Below are positions 1 through 10,636 of a DNA stretch of 64,000 bases, piece after piece (positions within the stretch are counted from its first letter, which is position 1; every line of letters starts with the position of its first letter). Below the pieces are notes generated by a model that was given only the letters and a program-made list of their open reading frames with translations, had not been told where the DNA came from and made no database searches. This stretch comes from Garcia nutans (lineage: Eukaryota > Streptophyta > Magnoliopsida > Malpighiales > Euphorbiaceae), in the NCBI GenBank assembly GCA_947685225.1, contig CANTUV010000035.1, positions 45,136,001 to 45,200,000 of the forward strand. Direction: 5' to 3'. Made by a program: the position numbers and the translations under genes.

Positions 1-301
1 AAAGGTAGAAACATGCTCTTTACATAAGTTATAAGATAGAAAAGCAAATTAAATTTGTAATATCCCAAAATGTGCCCTAGAAGTTTTAGTATAATTGTTG
101 TTTTATTTGAATTAAAATGTATAGGTGAAACTGGAAAGAGGAAAGAATTTAAAAGAGAGTGTATATGTTGTATATATGGAAATATATATAACATATACAT
201 AAGTCAAAAGAATGGTCAAAGGAAGAAGATATTTAATGTGTTATTTATGAAATTACTAAAGGGTAAGTAAATGAAAGGGAGTTAATATATATAGTAGAGG
301 G

Positions 302-308
302 TATTTAA
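302..308 (+). promoter_or_regulatory. Candidate TATA box of the chromovirus LTR
   Basis: TATTTAA lies about 250 bases into the LTR. It precedes a pyrimidine-rich stretch and a 'tggccgg' motif in the same order as in the LTR at 13735. A similar site is at 14043-14049, and on the minus strand at 56370-56376. Position and conservation suggest the LTR promoter; no transcript evidence is available. Confidence 0.35.
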
Positions 309-1806
309 GTAAATTTCTTTTTAAATTGCTTGGTGGAGGTTTAAAGAGATGAGAAGTTGACTTTGTCTCTTTTATTTTTCCATTTTCTCTTCTTTTCTCT
401 TTGTGTGGCCGGACCTCAAGGAAACAAGAGAGCAAGTGAGGGTTTTTGAATTTTAATAGCTAATTGAAGGAAGATTTCAAATAAACAAGTTGGAATTTCA
501 AGAAATTTCATTATTTTGGTAAGTTCTCTCTTGATTGCTCTTGTTGTTTTTGAAGTTATTTTTGAGTTTGATGAAGTGTTGTTGATAATATGGTTAGGAT
601 TGCTTGTGGTGTGTTTGTATGTGTTGAAATGGAATTAAAGATAAGAAGTTAGGTTGGTGTTGGTGATGGAAGAGTAAGAGTTGTGTTTAGTGAAATGTTT
701 TTCTGTTTTACTATTAGTAAAGGCTGTGACTTGTATGATTTTTAATTAAATATAGAAAAATGTTCTTGAAGTGAATGTTTGATATGTTGTGCCTCTATGA
801 GTCTAGAATGACTGAAAAATATGTTGATTCGATTTTGGAATGGTTATGATTTTGGAAAGATTATTTTTATTAGACCTGTTTCAGCAGGTACCTTAACTGA
901 GACAGCTATATTTCGGGATTTTTAATAAAATATAGAAAAATAATTTCCAATTAAATTTTGGATATGTTGTGGTTTAGTGAGTCTAGTATTTGAGAAAAAT
1001 AATTTGGAACCACGTTGATTGAATTTGATTTATGGAATTCACAAAGTTCAGAACTGCTGCCAGGATGCAGGGCAATTGGGGCAGTCTGGTTGGGTGAACT
1101 ATTTGACCAGGATTTTGTGTTCCGTTTGATCTGAAATTTTAAAGGAATGATTTTAAGATGTAAAAATAAATTCTGTAAAAATTTTAGAGTTTTTAGTCAA
1201 GTATATTATTTTATACAATTTTTCAAAATAAGGATAAAGTGGAGTCTAAAACCAGAATTTACTATTCATATGGTCATTTTGCTAATATTCCTTTTGGATT
1301 AGGTTGTGAAGAGGTTGAATTGCACTAACCTAAGTGTTGAGGATTCTTGGAAGAGTAGGTGTATAGAGTGGTGTAAGTTGGTTTTAAGGTAAGTACAAAC
1401 TACATTATTGCATACATTCATATGATATTGAGACTTGAGACATATTTGGTTATAATGTGAATGTTGTGATGAGCATGTAAAATATGTGTTAATGCCATTG
1501 ATTATATCCATTTGAATAATGAATTGATTAACGTGATTTGAAATATAACGAAATGTGAAATGTGCAAGATGTGATGATGAAATGTAATGTGAAAGATATG
1601 ATGTTATGAAGAGTTGCTTTATTGTGATTTGAGATCATATGAGATGATTGAGACATGGTTGCCTAATTTGCTTATGAAATGTAAAATGAATTGAGAAAGA
1701 GATTATGAAGAGATGAATGAAATGTTTGTGTGTTTAATATGTTATTCAGATTTCAGAGTTCTAGATTTGGCGGCATGCCTATGAAATATATGAATAATAG
1801 TAATAG

Positions 1807-1957
1807 TCTTGCCGGGTTGAGGATCTCCTCGAGATTAGTCGGGTTGAGGTCCAAGAGACTGGGTCTGTTACACTTGTTTTGGTAACAGTCTTGCTGGGCT
1901 GAGGATCTCCTTGAGTCTAGCAAAGTAGAGGTCCAAGAGACTGGGTCTGTTACCCTA
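1807..1957 (+). repeat. Tandem duplication inside the chromovirus LTR
   Basis: Two copies of a unit of about 90 bases sharing 'gaggatctcc' and 'gaggtccaagagactgggtc'. They lie just before the block 'gggcccatgcttgtctttg' that is conserved in all chromovirus LTRs of this window. Other subfamilies have unrelated tandem repeats at the same place (15307-15480, 29015-29170, 33810-33985). Confidence 0.7.
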
Positions 1958-2224
1958 TCCATGGATAGATATATATATGTGTATATCACCTACGGGCTTG
2001 ATGATTATGATTATGGATCAAAGCAGTAACTCTGAACTTTGAATAACATATTAGTGTATTTTGGGCCCATGCTTGTCTTTGTTTTCAATGTGAATCATGA
2101 ATGTTTTGAAAAATTATTAAATGATGTAAATTGTGAAATATAATATTCTCTTGAATTGATCTTGAATCTTGATTGTGTGACATTAGCATGGCATTAAAGC
2201 ATCATAGCACTGTAGTTTGTACCA

Positions 2225-2264
2225 CTAAGCCGTTGGCTTAGCGCGAATGTGATTCTTCACACAG
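2225..2264 (+). other. Tandem hairpin module of the chromovirus LTR
   Basis: CTAAGCC-GTT-GGCTTAG is a perfect 7-bp stem with a 3-base loop (2225-2241). A second weaker stem (TGTG/CACA) follows, then AGGTGACAGGG. The same module, with changed but still complementary arms, occurs in the other chromovirus LTRs near 15750, 23062, 10617, 54292 and 60277. It may act in the RNA; its function is unknown. Confidence 0.6.
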
Positions 2265-4225
2265 GTGACAGGGAAGAACCAAAGAGTTCCTCTAGGCCGA
2301 GTCGAGCCTAGATTTTGAAGAGTGAATAGTGGGCTTTAAGATCGAAGACTGACTGCCAAACATGTATAAATTTTATGTGTTGTAAAACTTGAGTTTTGAT
2401 GTATATGAATTTGTAAATATTGTTACTTTCCGTTGCATAGTGAACAAATATTTTATCTACTGTATTTCATAATAAACTTTTACTTTATTTTGTACTAGAA
2501 GTGTAAATCCTTTTTGCAGGTTGTAGTTGAGGTTATAAGGGGGATTTATTGGAAGTGTACTGAGAATGATTTTTTTTGCATTGGTTTGTGTAAAAATGTT
2601 TTCAAAATCAGAAAAAAACCAGTTTTGTTGACACTTGGGATTAAATTTTTAGGCGAAACTATGGCAAAATTTATGTAAAAATCGGAACTAAAATTTGACT
2701 AAGTAGAAGTGGTAGCAACATTAGGATAGTGTGGCGCCTCTACTCAGCTTACACACGTAGGTCGGAAAGGGGTGTTACAAAATTACATGATATTTAACTA
2801 TTGAGGTACCCACCAAGTGGAAACATACCTCTTACAACATTTAGAAATCTAAATAAATTGATAAAAGTAAATAACCATTCATAAAAAATAAATCATTCAT
2901 CAAAGGTACCAAATATCAATAAAAAGTAAACATCCATCCATGATAAATAAAATAAACCAAGCATTGAATTTAAATAAATTAAAGCATAAGAAATAAAACC
3001 AAGCATGATCAAATATAGAATTGAATAAGGTAAATAAAAATCCAAATTATAGCTACTGTTTCCATTTAGGGTTCTTTATCTCATGTGTTAAGGTTTTGGA
3101 ATTCATAAAATTAAGCTACTGTAACTTTTTTATGGAATTAAAATAGATTAAGGTTTTATGTTTTAAAAGGTTGGTAAGACTCTTTGATTAGCTACATTAA
3201 TATTTGAATGGTGAAATCATGAAACTAGGGTTTGAACACTTTGAAATACTTTTGATTTGTGCGTTACGGTTATTCATTGTGTTTTTAAGCTACTGTGTAA
3301 AATTAAAGCATTTATGGTTTTATGGTTTTTAAAATTTTAAAGGATTATGGTTTAGAAAAAAATTAAGATTTAAAGTTTTAAAGGAGGTTAGGGTTCATTA
3401 TTTTAGGTTTTGGAGTTGAATTAGATTTTTAGGCTTTTTATTTTAGGGTTTCGGGTGATTTGTGTATTTTAGGATTTGGAAAAACAATTTGATGATTTCA
3501 TGAAGTTTTGTAAGTTTAAAAAAAGTCATTTGAAGTTTACATAAATAGAAAAGATATTTTTAAAGCTTTTGGAAGGAAACAGAATCACATTTTGGTTTTG
3601 TTGAAAAACATGTTCAATTAAGGTTTTAAGATTTTGAAGAGGTAAAAATAAAAATTTTAAGTCTTTTTGGAAAATAAAGTAACGTATTAGTGTTTTTAAC
3701 TTTGGAAAAACTAAATTAAAATCCTAGGGTTTTTTATTTTGAAAGACACAATTTCATAGTTTAGCTACTGTAAAAAATAAATACAGCAATTAACACAAAC
3801 CTCTTTTTGATAGTTTCTCCAAAAATAATTCTTCTTGGATGAACAAGAACAAAGACAGTTGCTGCCTTTGAATTGCTTAAATTGTGTCCCTACTATTCCA
3901 GATAAAATCAAATTCAATTGCTCCTTTTCCTTCACTGATTGGTTTCAACATTTTCCTATTACTCTCCAACCTTTCTTCTCTTTCCGTCCATTTATTTGAT
4001 TGCCTTTGGTCCTTATTTATAGAGGTTTCATATGGTTTATTCCTAATTAATCACGGCAAGTAATATTGATAAGAAAAGGAGACCAAAACCTAATTGAATT
4101 AGGTTTCAAAAAATTTGCGTCAGAAAAATTGCGCTGCCGAAAAAATTGCTGCAGGAAAAAATGCGCTGGCGAAAAAAAATCTGTCGCAGCTGGCTGCGAC
4201 AGTAAGCGAGGAGCGGGCATCGCCC

Positions 4226-4283
4226 GCAGGATTTTCCTGTGGGCAAAATGGTGTGTGCCATTTCGCCCACAGGAAAATCCTGC
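4226..4283. repeat. Long inverted repeat in GC-rich island of Tat LTR
   Basis: Two 26-base arms (4226-4251 and 4258-4283) are reverse complements with one mismatch, around the 6-base spacer TGTGTG. They lie in a GC-rich patch (about 4120-4370) of an otherwise very AT-rich LTR, beside the conserved GTGACGA/TCGTCAC hairpin at 4349-4367. Confidence 0.8.
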
Positions 4284-4348
4284 GTGTGAAATGGCAAAGC
4301 CATTTCGACCACAAGCAACTTCTGCGGGCGAAATGCCCACAGGCTCAC

Positions 4349-4367
4349 GTGACGATTTTTTCGTCAC
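4349..4367. other. Conserved T-loop hairpin of Tat LTR
   Basis: Arms GTGACGA and TCGTCAC flank TTTTT. The equivalent hairpins at 7754-7774, 40538-40560 and 50846-50867 have GGCGACAA/TTGTCGCC, CGGCGACGA/TCGTCGCCG and a slightly mismatched version. Confidence 0.6.
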
Positions 4368-4384
4368 CGATTTTTTTGACGCCG

Positions 4385-4441
4385 ATTTTTATTTTTATTT
4401 TTATTTTTATTTTTATTTTTATTTATTTATTTTTATTTTTC
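4385..4441 (+). repeat. (ATTTTT)n microsatellite
   Basis: About nine units of ATTTTT/ATTT immediately follow the hairpin of the Tat LTR. A similar T/A-rich run follows the hairpin in the other copies (after 40560 and 50867). Confidence 0.85.
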
Positions 4442-4894
4442 ATTAATAAAAATTAGATACTAAAGTAAAAATTATTTAACAAAATTTATTTTGGATCAAT
4501 TAGACGACAAAAATCATTTTGGACTAAATAAAACATATTGGACCGGACTGGGTCAAAAATTAAGGGTCTACAGTATGCTTACTTAGAGAGGGCTCCTACA
4601 TAATTACCTTTGTCTAGGTCCTAGTCAGTCTTAGAACATGCTTTGACAAACTTTTGAGGCAAAATTGAACTCTGCTTATTTAAGGGAGAGGTGATCTAGG
4701 CATTGTTTGGATTAGCCAACAACTAGTATCCACCTTATTAAATATCAATCCCTAGTTGTTCCTTTGAGCCTTCATAAAATTTTAGCTTTCTTTTCATTGG
4801 CTTAAAAATCTACCTTGAGCTGTTGTGATACATTTGACAAGTCTTATGATCACTAAGATGAACAGTCAAGAAGATCAAAGAAAGCAATGATTAG

Positions 4895-4976
4895 TTAAGA
4901 CCATAAGGGTAGTTGATGTTTTCAAGACCATAAGGGTATTTAAAGTTTTCAAGACCATAAGGGTAGTTGAAGTTCC
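4895..4976 (+). repeat. Short tandem repeat, three units
   Basis: Three units of about 27 bases contain 'accataagggta'. The reverse-complement array occurs in the same place in element A (about 43710-43790) and, with five units, in element B (about 62895-63005). Confidence 0.7.
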
Positions 4977-5111
4977 CTTAATATCTCCAATATATCAAGA
5001 CAACATCAACATCAGAATAACAAATGATTTATCCCTGTTAAAGAAGATTTATGTTGCTCCACTAATCCATTATTGGAAGCCCAAGTTAATACAAACAAGA
5101 CAACTCTTTTA

Positions 5112-5234
5112 GAGCTAGAACTAAACAAAAAAACAAACAAACAAACAAACCAGACAAAAAAAAAGAAGAAAGGAAAAAAAAAGAAAAAGAAAAGAAAAAA
5201 AAGAGAAAAAAAAAAGAAAAGAAAGGAAAGAAAA
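5112..5234 (+). repeat. Purine-rich A/G tract
   Basis: A run of AAAAAG/AAGAAA type, almost free of pyrimidines after 5150. A pyrimidine tract of the same origin is at the matching place in element A (43430-43560) and element B (62634-62755). In every copy the element's sense strand is purine-rich. ORFs across it are lysine- or phenylalanine-rich artefacts. Confidence 0.75.
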
Positions 5235-6030
5235 CCCAAAATGGTTCAAACAGCCAACTGAGTTCTCTTTTACCTAAGTAGCAAAAGGCTTCCATTTGGA
5301 CAGTTTGACTTAAATTAGTCCAACACAACCAAAGATTCAATCAAAATCAAAGTAAAAGGAGGAAGACCATCCAGTTCTTGAAAGTTCTGTATTTGACAGT
5401 CCTACAAGGAAGAAGGACGAAGTGATAAAATGCTCAAAGAAAGAGAAGAGCAAGAAAAATAAAAAGAAAGAAAAGGGAGAAGAAGAAAAGAAATGAATTT
5501 AAATACCAAACTTTTTTGGCAAGGGCAAAGACTGTCATAATCAAAATCCAGATTAATATTAAGAAGACAAAAAGAATTTGGAGTCTAGCAAGATTGCTTC
5601 CAGCTGCCTAAAGTTCCAACAAGCAGTTTGTAGTGTGAAGGTTTGTCCATTGTGTCACATCAGCTCCAACTTACAAGTGGCCTTCATTTAAACCCATGTC
5701 CCTTTTACACCCCATTTCAAGCCTATAGACCTGTTGATCTCTCTTGGTAGGTAGAGTCTGTTAGTGGAGATAGTTTGGATAAGCATGCATATGAGATAGA
5801 CAATATTTAAACTCAAATGAGACCTTTGGCCGAGCAACGTGTATGTGCCTATCTGAAGTGCAACAATTCTTGCTTAAATAGAAATGATTCTCGAGTTTAG
5901 TACGGTAACTAGGGTTGTCATGTTATAGATATGTTAATTTGGAAAAATCAAGTCCTGAGGTACATTGACATTAATTTGGTAAAGCCAACATTTGATTTCA
6001 AAAAAAAAAGTGTTTTGTCATACAAAGCCT

Positions 6031-6516
6031 TTAAGTTAAGGGAAGTATGTTAAACCTCCAAAGGACACATTGGGCAAAGTAAATAGTTATTAGCAAGGTT
6101 ATGAAGAAGCTACCAACTGACATGCTGAAACATAGTTTAAAATGGATGTATCCCTGACTCTGCAACTTGGGGTCTCCACCACTCATATTTTCAACATCTT
6201 GTAGATAAAAGCCATAAATGTGAAGCATTCTTTTATTCCAATGCAAGACATGAACAAGCATCTGAAAGGAACCAATGAGAATACTTCTGCTGATCACCTC
6301 GGTCTGTGAGTCATTGAACCACTGTAAGTGCTATTCATGCATATCATGCATACATGAGCAAATCACATTGCATTTTCTTGTATTGTATTCTTTATCAAAG
6401 TGAATAGCAAATACCCTGTGAAGTAAACAATCAAAAGAAGTTATCAAATCAAGGGGGACATGAAAAGCCCATTGCTTGAGAAAGTTCCAGTAATCTTGCA
6501 AAGAGAAGAAATACAT
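6031..6516 (-). pseudogene. Antisense ORF conserved in Tat/TR-GAG copies
   Basis: Two neighbouring minus-strand segments (6331-6516 and 6031-6297) carry peptide blocks that recur in element B at 52714-53103. These include RKCNVICSCMHDM in the first and ISRSIL, HWN, IYGFYLQDVENM and SMSV in the second. The reading direction is opposite to the element's gag sense. A stop and a frame change separate the two halves in this copy. Extra ORFs, including antisense ones, are known in Tat-lineage retrotransposons. I recognise no domain, and coding function is unproven. Element A carries the same DNA with frame breaks (42290-42580). Confidence 0.45.
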
Positions 6517-6666
6517 GCTTGTGAGAAGAACTAGACAACAAAAACATCAATCAAAGCTTGCATGGAAAAAATCTTTGGTTTGAGCATACACAAGGGGCAA
6601 AGTTTCTCCATTTTAATTTTTGAGTTTATGCATATACAAAATATTTTCAAACTCACTTTCAAATGC

Positions 6667-7300
6667 AGTTTAGATCGAGTATCCAAATCCAGTTAGGATC
6701 GAGTATCCAAATCCAGTTAGGATTGAGTATCCAAATCCAGTTTAGGATCGAGTATCCCAATCCAATTAGGATCGAGTATCCAAATCCAGTTTAGGATCGA
6801 GTATCCCAATCTAGTTTAGGATCGAGTATCCAAATCCAGTTAGGATCATGTATCCAAATCCAGTTAGGATCGAGTATCCAAATCCAGTCAGGATCGAGTA
6901 TCCAAATTCAGTTTAGGATCGAGTATCCAAATCTAGTTTAGAATTGAGTATCCCAATCCAGTTAGGATCGAGTATCCAAGTCCAGTTAGGATAGAGTATC
7001 CAAGTCCAGTTAGGATCGAGTATCCAAATCCAGTCTAGGATCGAGTATCCGAATCCAGTTAGGATCGAGTATCCGAATCCAGTTTGGGATCGAGTATTCA
7101 AATCCAGTTTGGGATTGAGTATCCAAATCCAGTTAGGATCGAGTATCCCAATCTAGTTAGGATCGAGTATCCAAATCCAATCTAGGATCGAGTATCCCAA
7201 TCTAGTTAGGATCGAGTATCCAAATCCAGTCTAGGATCGAGTATCAAGTCCAGTTAGGATCGAGTATCCAAATCCGGTTAGGGTCGAGTATCCAAATCTC
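6667..7300 (+). repeat. Tandem array, 24-base unit (type I)
   Basis: Units of about 24 bases built on GGATCGAGTATCC followed by 'aaatccagtta', roughly 26 units judged by length. Each unit contains GGAT-cgagt-ATCC, a potential 4-bp stem with a 5-base loop. The reverse complement of the same array is in element B (51246-51640). The array lies between the antisense ORF and the polypurine tract, the 3' untranslated region of the element, where Tat/Ogre-lineage elements are known to carry hypervariable tandem repeats. Confidence 0.85.
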
Positions 7301-7325
7301 TCAGGTCTAGAACCCAAATTTTCCT

Positions 7326-7450
7326 TAGGTCCAAAACCTAGAATCTCTTCTAAGTCCAGAACTTAGCTCGGGTCCAGAACCCAAATTACACTTAGGTCTA
7401 GAACCTAAAATTATCCTTGAGTCCAAAACTCGAACTGGGTCTATAACCCA
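7326..7450 (+). repeat. Array of stem-loops with differing stems
   Basis: Six consecutive stem-loops, each with a 5-base loop: TAGGT/ACCTA (7326-7340), CTAAGT/ACTTAG (7350-7366), GGGT/ACCC (7370-7382), TTAGGT/ACCTAA (7392-7408), TTGAGT/ACTCGA (7417-7433, one G-U type pair) and TGGGT/ACCCA (7436-7450). Loops are CCAAA, CCAGA, CCAGA, CTAGA, CCAAA and CTATA. Stems differ but stay complementary. Matching stem-loops are in element B at 51163-51242. Confidence 0.75.
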
Positions 7451-7525
7451 AAAAAAACTCAACCATGTCAAAAATTAAGTCTTATTGCTTTTCACTCTCT
7501 TTCACTAAAGTCTCAGATAATTCAA

Positions 7526-7538
7526 GTAGGGGGCAAAC
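7526..7538 (+). other. Polypurine tract of Tat element
   Basis: AGTAGGGGGCAAAC abuts the LTR start TGTAGACCC at 7539. The same motif on the minus strand abuts the 3' LTRs of elements A (40714-40727) and B (51077-51090). It is the plus-strand priming site. Confidence 0.85.
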
Positions 7539-9669
7539 TGTAGACCCTTAATTTTTTACCTAGTCCGGTCCAATATATTTTAATTAGTCCAAAATAATTT
7601 TTGTGTTGTCCAATATATTTTAATTAGTCCAAAATAATTTTTATGGTATCTTGATTAATTTTAATATTTATTTTAGTAAAAAATGGTGAAGTGAATAAAA
7701 AATCAAAAATAATAAAAAATAAAAAATAACAAAAAAATTAGCGACAAAAAAATGGCGACAAAAAAATTGTCGCCGAAAGTCAGTGCAGGCCCGTGGGCAT
7801 TTCTCCAGCAGGCCCGTTTTGCCAGGGCTGCCGCAGCCAGCTGCTACAGCTTTTTTACCAGCGCATTTTTTCCGTAGCAATTTTTTGCCAGCAAAATTTT
7901 TTCTACGCAAAATTTTCGAAACCTAATGCAATTCCAGAAAATTGGTTTCCTTTTCTTAATGAACATTGTATGCCGTGATTAACTAGGATTTTACATAGAA
8001 TTCTTCTATAAATAATACCAAAAAACAACACAAAAAGGGGGACAAAAATTGGACGAAAATTTGGAGAAAAGTTGAGACCGAAACTGAGTTGGAAAGGCAG
8101 TGAATCAATCTGATTTCTTTTTTGAGAGTAGACAACAATTCAATCCATCAAAGGTAGCAAGGCTTGTCTTTGACCTTGTTCATCTAAGAAGAAATTTTTG
8201 GTGGAACCAACAAACAGAGGTATGCATCAATTGTTTAAATTCTATTCGTCATAGTAGTTTAATCATCTAATTGTTTCTTTTAATTCAAAAGCCTAAGAAC
8301 CCTAATTCACCTTTTCTAAAGTTTAAAAACCTTAATTCGTTGCTTTGATTTCCAAAAAGCTTCAAATTATTATTTTTGTTTCTTCAAAATCTCAAAATCC
8401 TAATTTTCAAAATCCTAAATTGAGTTCTGTTTCTTTCCAAAAGCCCTAAAAACATCTTTTTTGCTTCTATAAACTTTAAATCATTTTGTTTATTTTCATA
8501 AAACTTCATAAAATTATCAATTGTTTTTCCAATTTCTAAAAACTAATTCATTCTCCGAAACATTAATTCAAAAATCCTAAAACCCTAATTCATCTCCAAA
8601 ACCCAAAACAGTGAACCCTAACTCCCTTAAAACCTAAACCCTAAAGTTTTCTAAACCCTAATCCTTGAAACTAAAAAAACCGTATAAACATAAATGCTAT
8701 AATTTTACACAGTAAGCTTAAAAACATAATTCAGTAGCTAATAGTCATAATCTAAATTTTTTGAAGAACCCAAACCCTAGTTTCATGATTTTACCACTCT
8801 AACACTAATTTGGCTAATTAAAGAACTTTGTCAATCTCTTAAATTATAAAACTTTAATTCATGTCAATTCCTTAAAGTTCACAGTAGCTAAGAATTACAA
8901 ATCTTAAACCCATAAATTCCAAAACCCTAAACATATTAAAACTTAAATAGAAACAGTAGCCCTAATTTGAATTTTATTTGCCTTATTCAATTTTATATTT
9001 GATTATGCTTTGGTTTTTTTATATGATTTAATTTATTTAAGTTCAATGCTTGGTTTATTTATCATGGATGGATGTTTACTTTCTATTGATGTTTAATACC
9101 TTTGATGAATGATTTATTTATGATGAATGGTTATTTACTTTTATTGATTTATTTAGATTTCCAAATGTTGTAAGAGGTATGTTTCCACTTGGTGAATACC
9201 TCATCAGTTAAATATCATGTAATTTAAATTTCTTTTCTATTTTAGAATCAATGTAAAGGGCATGTTTCCACCTTTCGGTGGGTGTCCTATTTAGGCATGG
9301 GATGTCAGGACATGTTTCCATCCTTGGATGGGCGCCCATTTAATTGTTTTGTTAGGACATTGTTTTGATTTTTAATATAATGATGCTTTCTTTTAATTAT
9401 TGTGTGTAATATGGATAATTTTGTTATATTTAAGAATTTTATAATATTAAGATCTATAAAGGAGGCCGGTTCCAATGAAAGGGGCGTTGTGGGGGTGCTG
9501 GGCCATTTCTCACCTTCCCCATACGTACCCAACTTTCCGAACCCATTAGGGGGTTGGGGACTCCATTTTCTCCGGACTTAGGTCCGTGTTCTCTAAGGCC
9601 CCGAGCCTCAACAGTGCCAAAGTCGCAAGAACCATTCCACCGGGAGTGGGGGCAAAAATCCCGCTCACA
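7539..9669 (+). mobile_element. 3' LTR of plus-strand Tat element
   Basis: Starts TGTAGACCC after the polypurine tract and ends CGCTCACA at 9669, where copia coding sequence resumes. At about 2.13 kb it is close in length to the LTRs of A and B (2.17 and 2.18 kb). It carries the T-loop hairpin at 7754-7774 in a GC-rich patch, many degenerate 'aaaccctaa' runs (8560-8960), and the 3' block 'ggaggccggttccaatgaa' shared by all Tat LTRs here. There is no coding sequence. Confidence 0.88.
7754..7774. other. T-loop hairpin of Tat LTR
   Basis: Arms GGCGACAA and TTGTCGCC around AAAAA. Compared with the copy at 40538-40560 one stem base pair is changed on both sides. Confidence 0.6.
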
Positions 9670-10190
9670 CATTCCAATGATGCATTTGAATGTTTGATTT
9701 CCATTAACAATGATGCTTGGTTATGGCATAGAAGGCTATGACATGCTAGTATGGATCATTTAAAATGCATTAGCAATGAAGAACTAGTTGATGGTCTCCC
9801 TAAAGTTAAATTTGACAAAGATAGAGCATGTGAACCTTGTCAACTTAGTAAGCAACATAAAAGTTCATTTAAGTCTAAGCACTTCTAGACCCTTAGAACT
9901 CATTCACTTAGATTTATTTGGACCAAATAGAGTTGCTAGCCTAGGTGGAATGTTATATGCATTTGTTCTTGTTGATGATTACTATAGATTTACATGGGTT
10001 AATTTCTTAGCTCAAAAGAATGAAGCTTTTAATCATTTCAAATATTTACAAAAAGAGTTCAAAATGAAAAAGGCTATGTGATCACATCTATTAGAAGTGA
10101 TCATGGCAAAGAGTTTTAAAATGAAAATTTTGAAAACTTTTGTAATGAATTTGGTATTTCACATAACTTTTTGGCTCCTAAAACACTACA
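9670..10190 (+). pseudogene. Copia GAG-pre-integrase and integrase, N-terminal part
   Basis: The conceptual translation contains WLWHRRL, the zinc-finger region CEPCQLSKQHKSSF, then RPLELIHLDLFGP and FVLVDDYYRFTWV with the first integrase aspartates, and SDHGKEF with the second. The reading frame is broken: a frame change lies near 10065-10080 and a TAA follows the GKEF motif. The left end is the junction with the Tat LTR. The right end is the chromovirus solo LTR at 10197, after which integrase resumes at 12726 with QNGVVERKNR. It is dead coding sequence; integrase would have joined copia cDNA to host DNA. Confidence 0.88.
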
Positions 10191-10616
10191 ACAAAATGTA
10201 ACACCCTTACACCCAATATACATACACTACATATACCTTGTACATGTAATATATGTATAGAGGATACAAAAACATCACAACCTTTTTAAACAACCAAATC
10301 ATCATTTATAAAATTTGTATAATCTTAAAACATTCAATTGATATCATATAAATAGTAAATGAAACAATACTTGTTAAAACACATATATATTTCATTACCA
10401 AAGGTTTATCCAAAACATTTTTGTTAGATTGCGGAATATACATAAATACATGAAATCAATATGTACAAAAATATGAAATATATACATCCTGACAGTTTGT
10501 CTCTGATCTTGATGTCCACAATCAACACTGCACTCACAATCTCAAGTCTAGACTCCACTCGATCAAGCTGAACTCTCCGGTTCAACCGGATCTACCCTGT
10601 CACCTACACGATGAAG

Positions 10617-10636
10617 CACTAAGCTAAAGCTTAGTG
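10617..10636 (-). other. Hairpin of chromovirus LTR
   Basis: CACTAAGCT and AGCTTAGTG are perfect 9-base arms with a 2-base loop, at the position of the CTAAGCC-GTT-GGCTTAG hairpin of the complete element but with different arms. Confidence 0.6.

Larger units (their letters stand above)
56..2779 (+). mobile_element. Solo LTR of a Tekay/Del-type chromovirus
   Basis: The sequence begins TGTAATATCCC and ends GGGTGTTACA, the same termini as the LTRs of the complete chromovirus at 13735-23490. It is flanked by the direct repeat AAATT (51-55 and 2780-2784), and the host Tat LTR reads continuously across the insertion ('gcaaattaaatt' joined to 'acatgatat'). There is no internal region, so it is a solo LTR, the usual product of LTR-LTR recombination. 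At about 2.7 kb it is longer than the other copies and its body has diverged from them, so it belongs to another subfamily. Confidence 0.9.
1..4572 (-). mobile_element. Tat-type LTR, minus strand, partial (left end off-window)
   Basis: Reading the minus strand, an LTR starts TGTAGACCCTTAA at 4572 and runs leftward out of the window. It matches the LTRs at 7539-9669 (opposite strand), 38546-40713 and 48893-51076 along its length, including the blocks with 'cccaccaagtggaaacata' and 'atccatccatgataaa'. It is interrupted by the solo LTR at 56-2779. The base after 4572 is not the polypurine tract (PPT) seen beside the 3' LTRs of this family, so this is a solo LTR or a 5' LTR inserted into the plus-strand Tat element that follows. 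It contains no coding sequence. Confidence 0.75.
4573..9669 (+). mobile_element. Plus-strand Tat-type (TR-GAG-like) element, 3' part
   Basis: This segment is the non-coding 3' internal region (4573-7538), a polypurine tract (7526-7538) and the 3' LTR (7539-9669). Its internal sequence is the reverse complement of the region downstream of gag in minus-strand elements A and B; 'gtatgcttacttagag' at 4573 matches 44085-44105 and about 63305-63335. The upstream part, with any gag, lies left of the window, beyond the minus-strand LTR that cuts it at 4572. The 3' LTR abuts copia coding sequence at 9670, so the element is inserted in the copia element. No reverse transcriptase or integrase sequence is present. 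Confidence 0.75.

Noticed and set aside
5012..5340. Several overlapping ORFs on both strands
   Set aside because: They translate a purine tract into Lys or Phe runs. The tract is a repeat in three elements and varies without regard to frame.
6667..7300. Regular repeat array that could suggest CRISPR
   Set aside because: Head-to-tail units without unique spacers, in a plant retrotransposon, no cas genes.
8560..8960. Many AAACCCTAA motifs, possible interstitial telomere
   Set aside because: Degenerate, not in register, and present at the same place in all Tat LTR copies (for example 39600-39680 in reverse), so it is part of the LTR.
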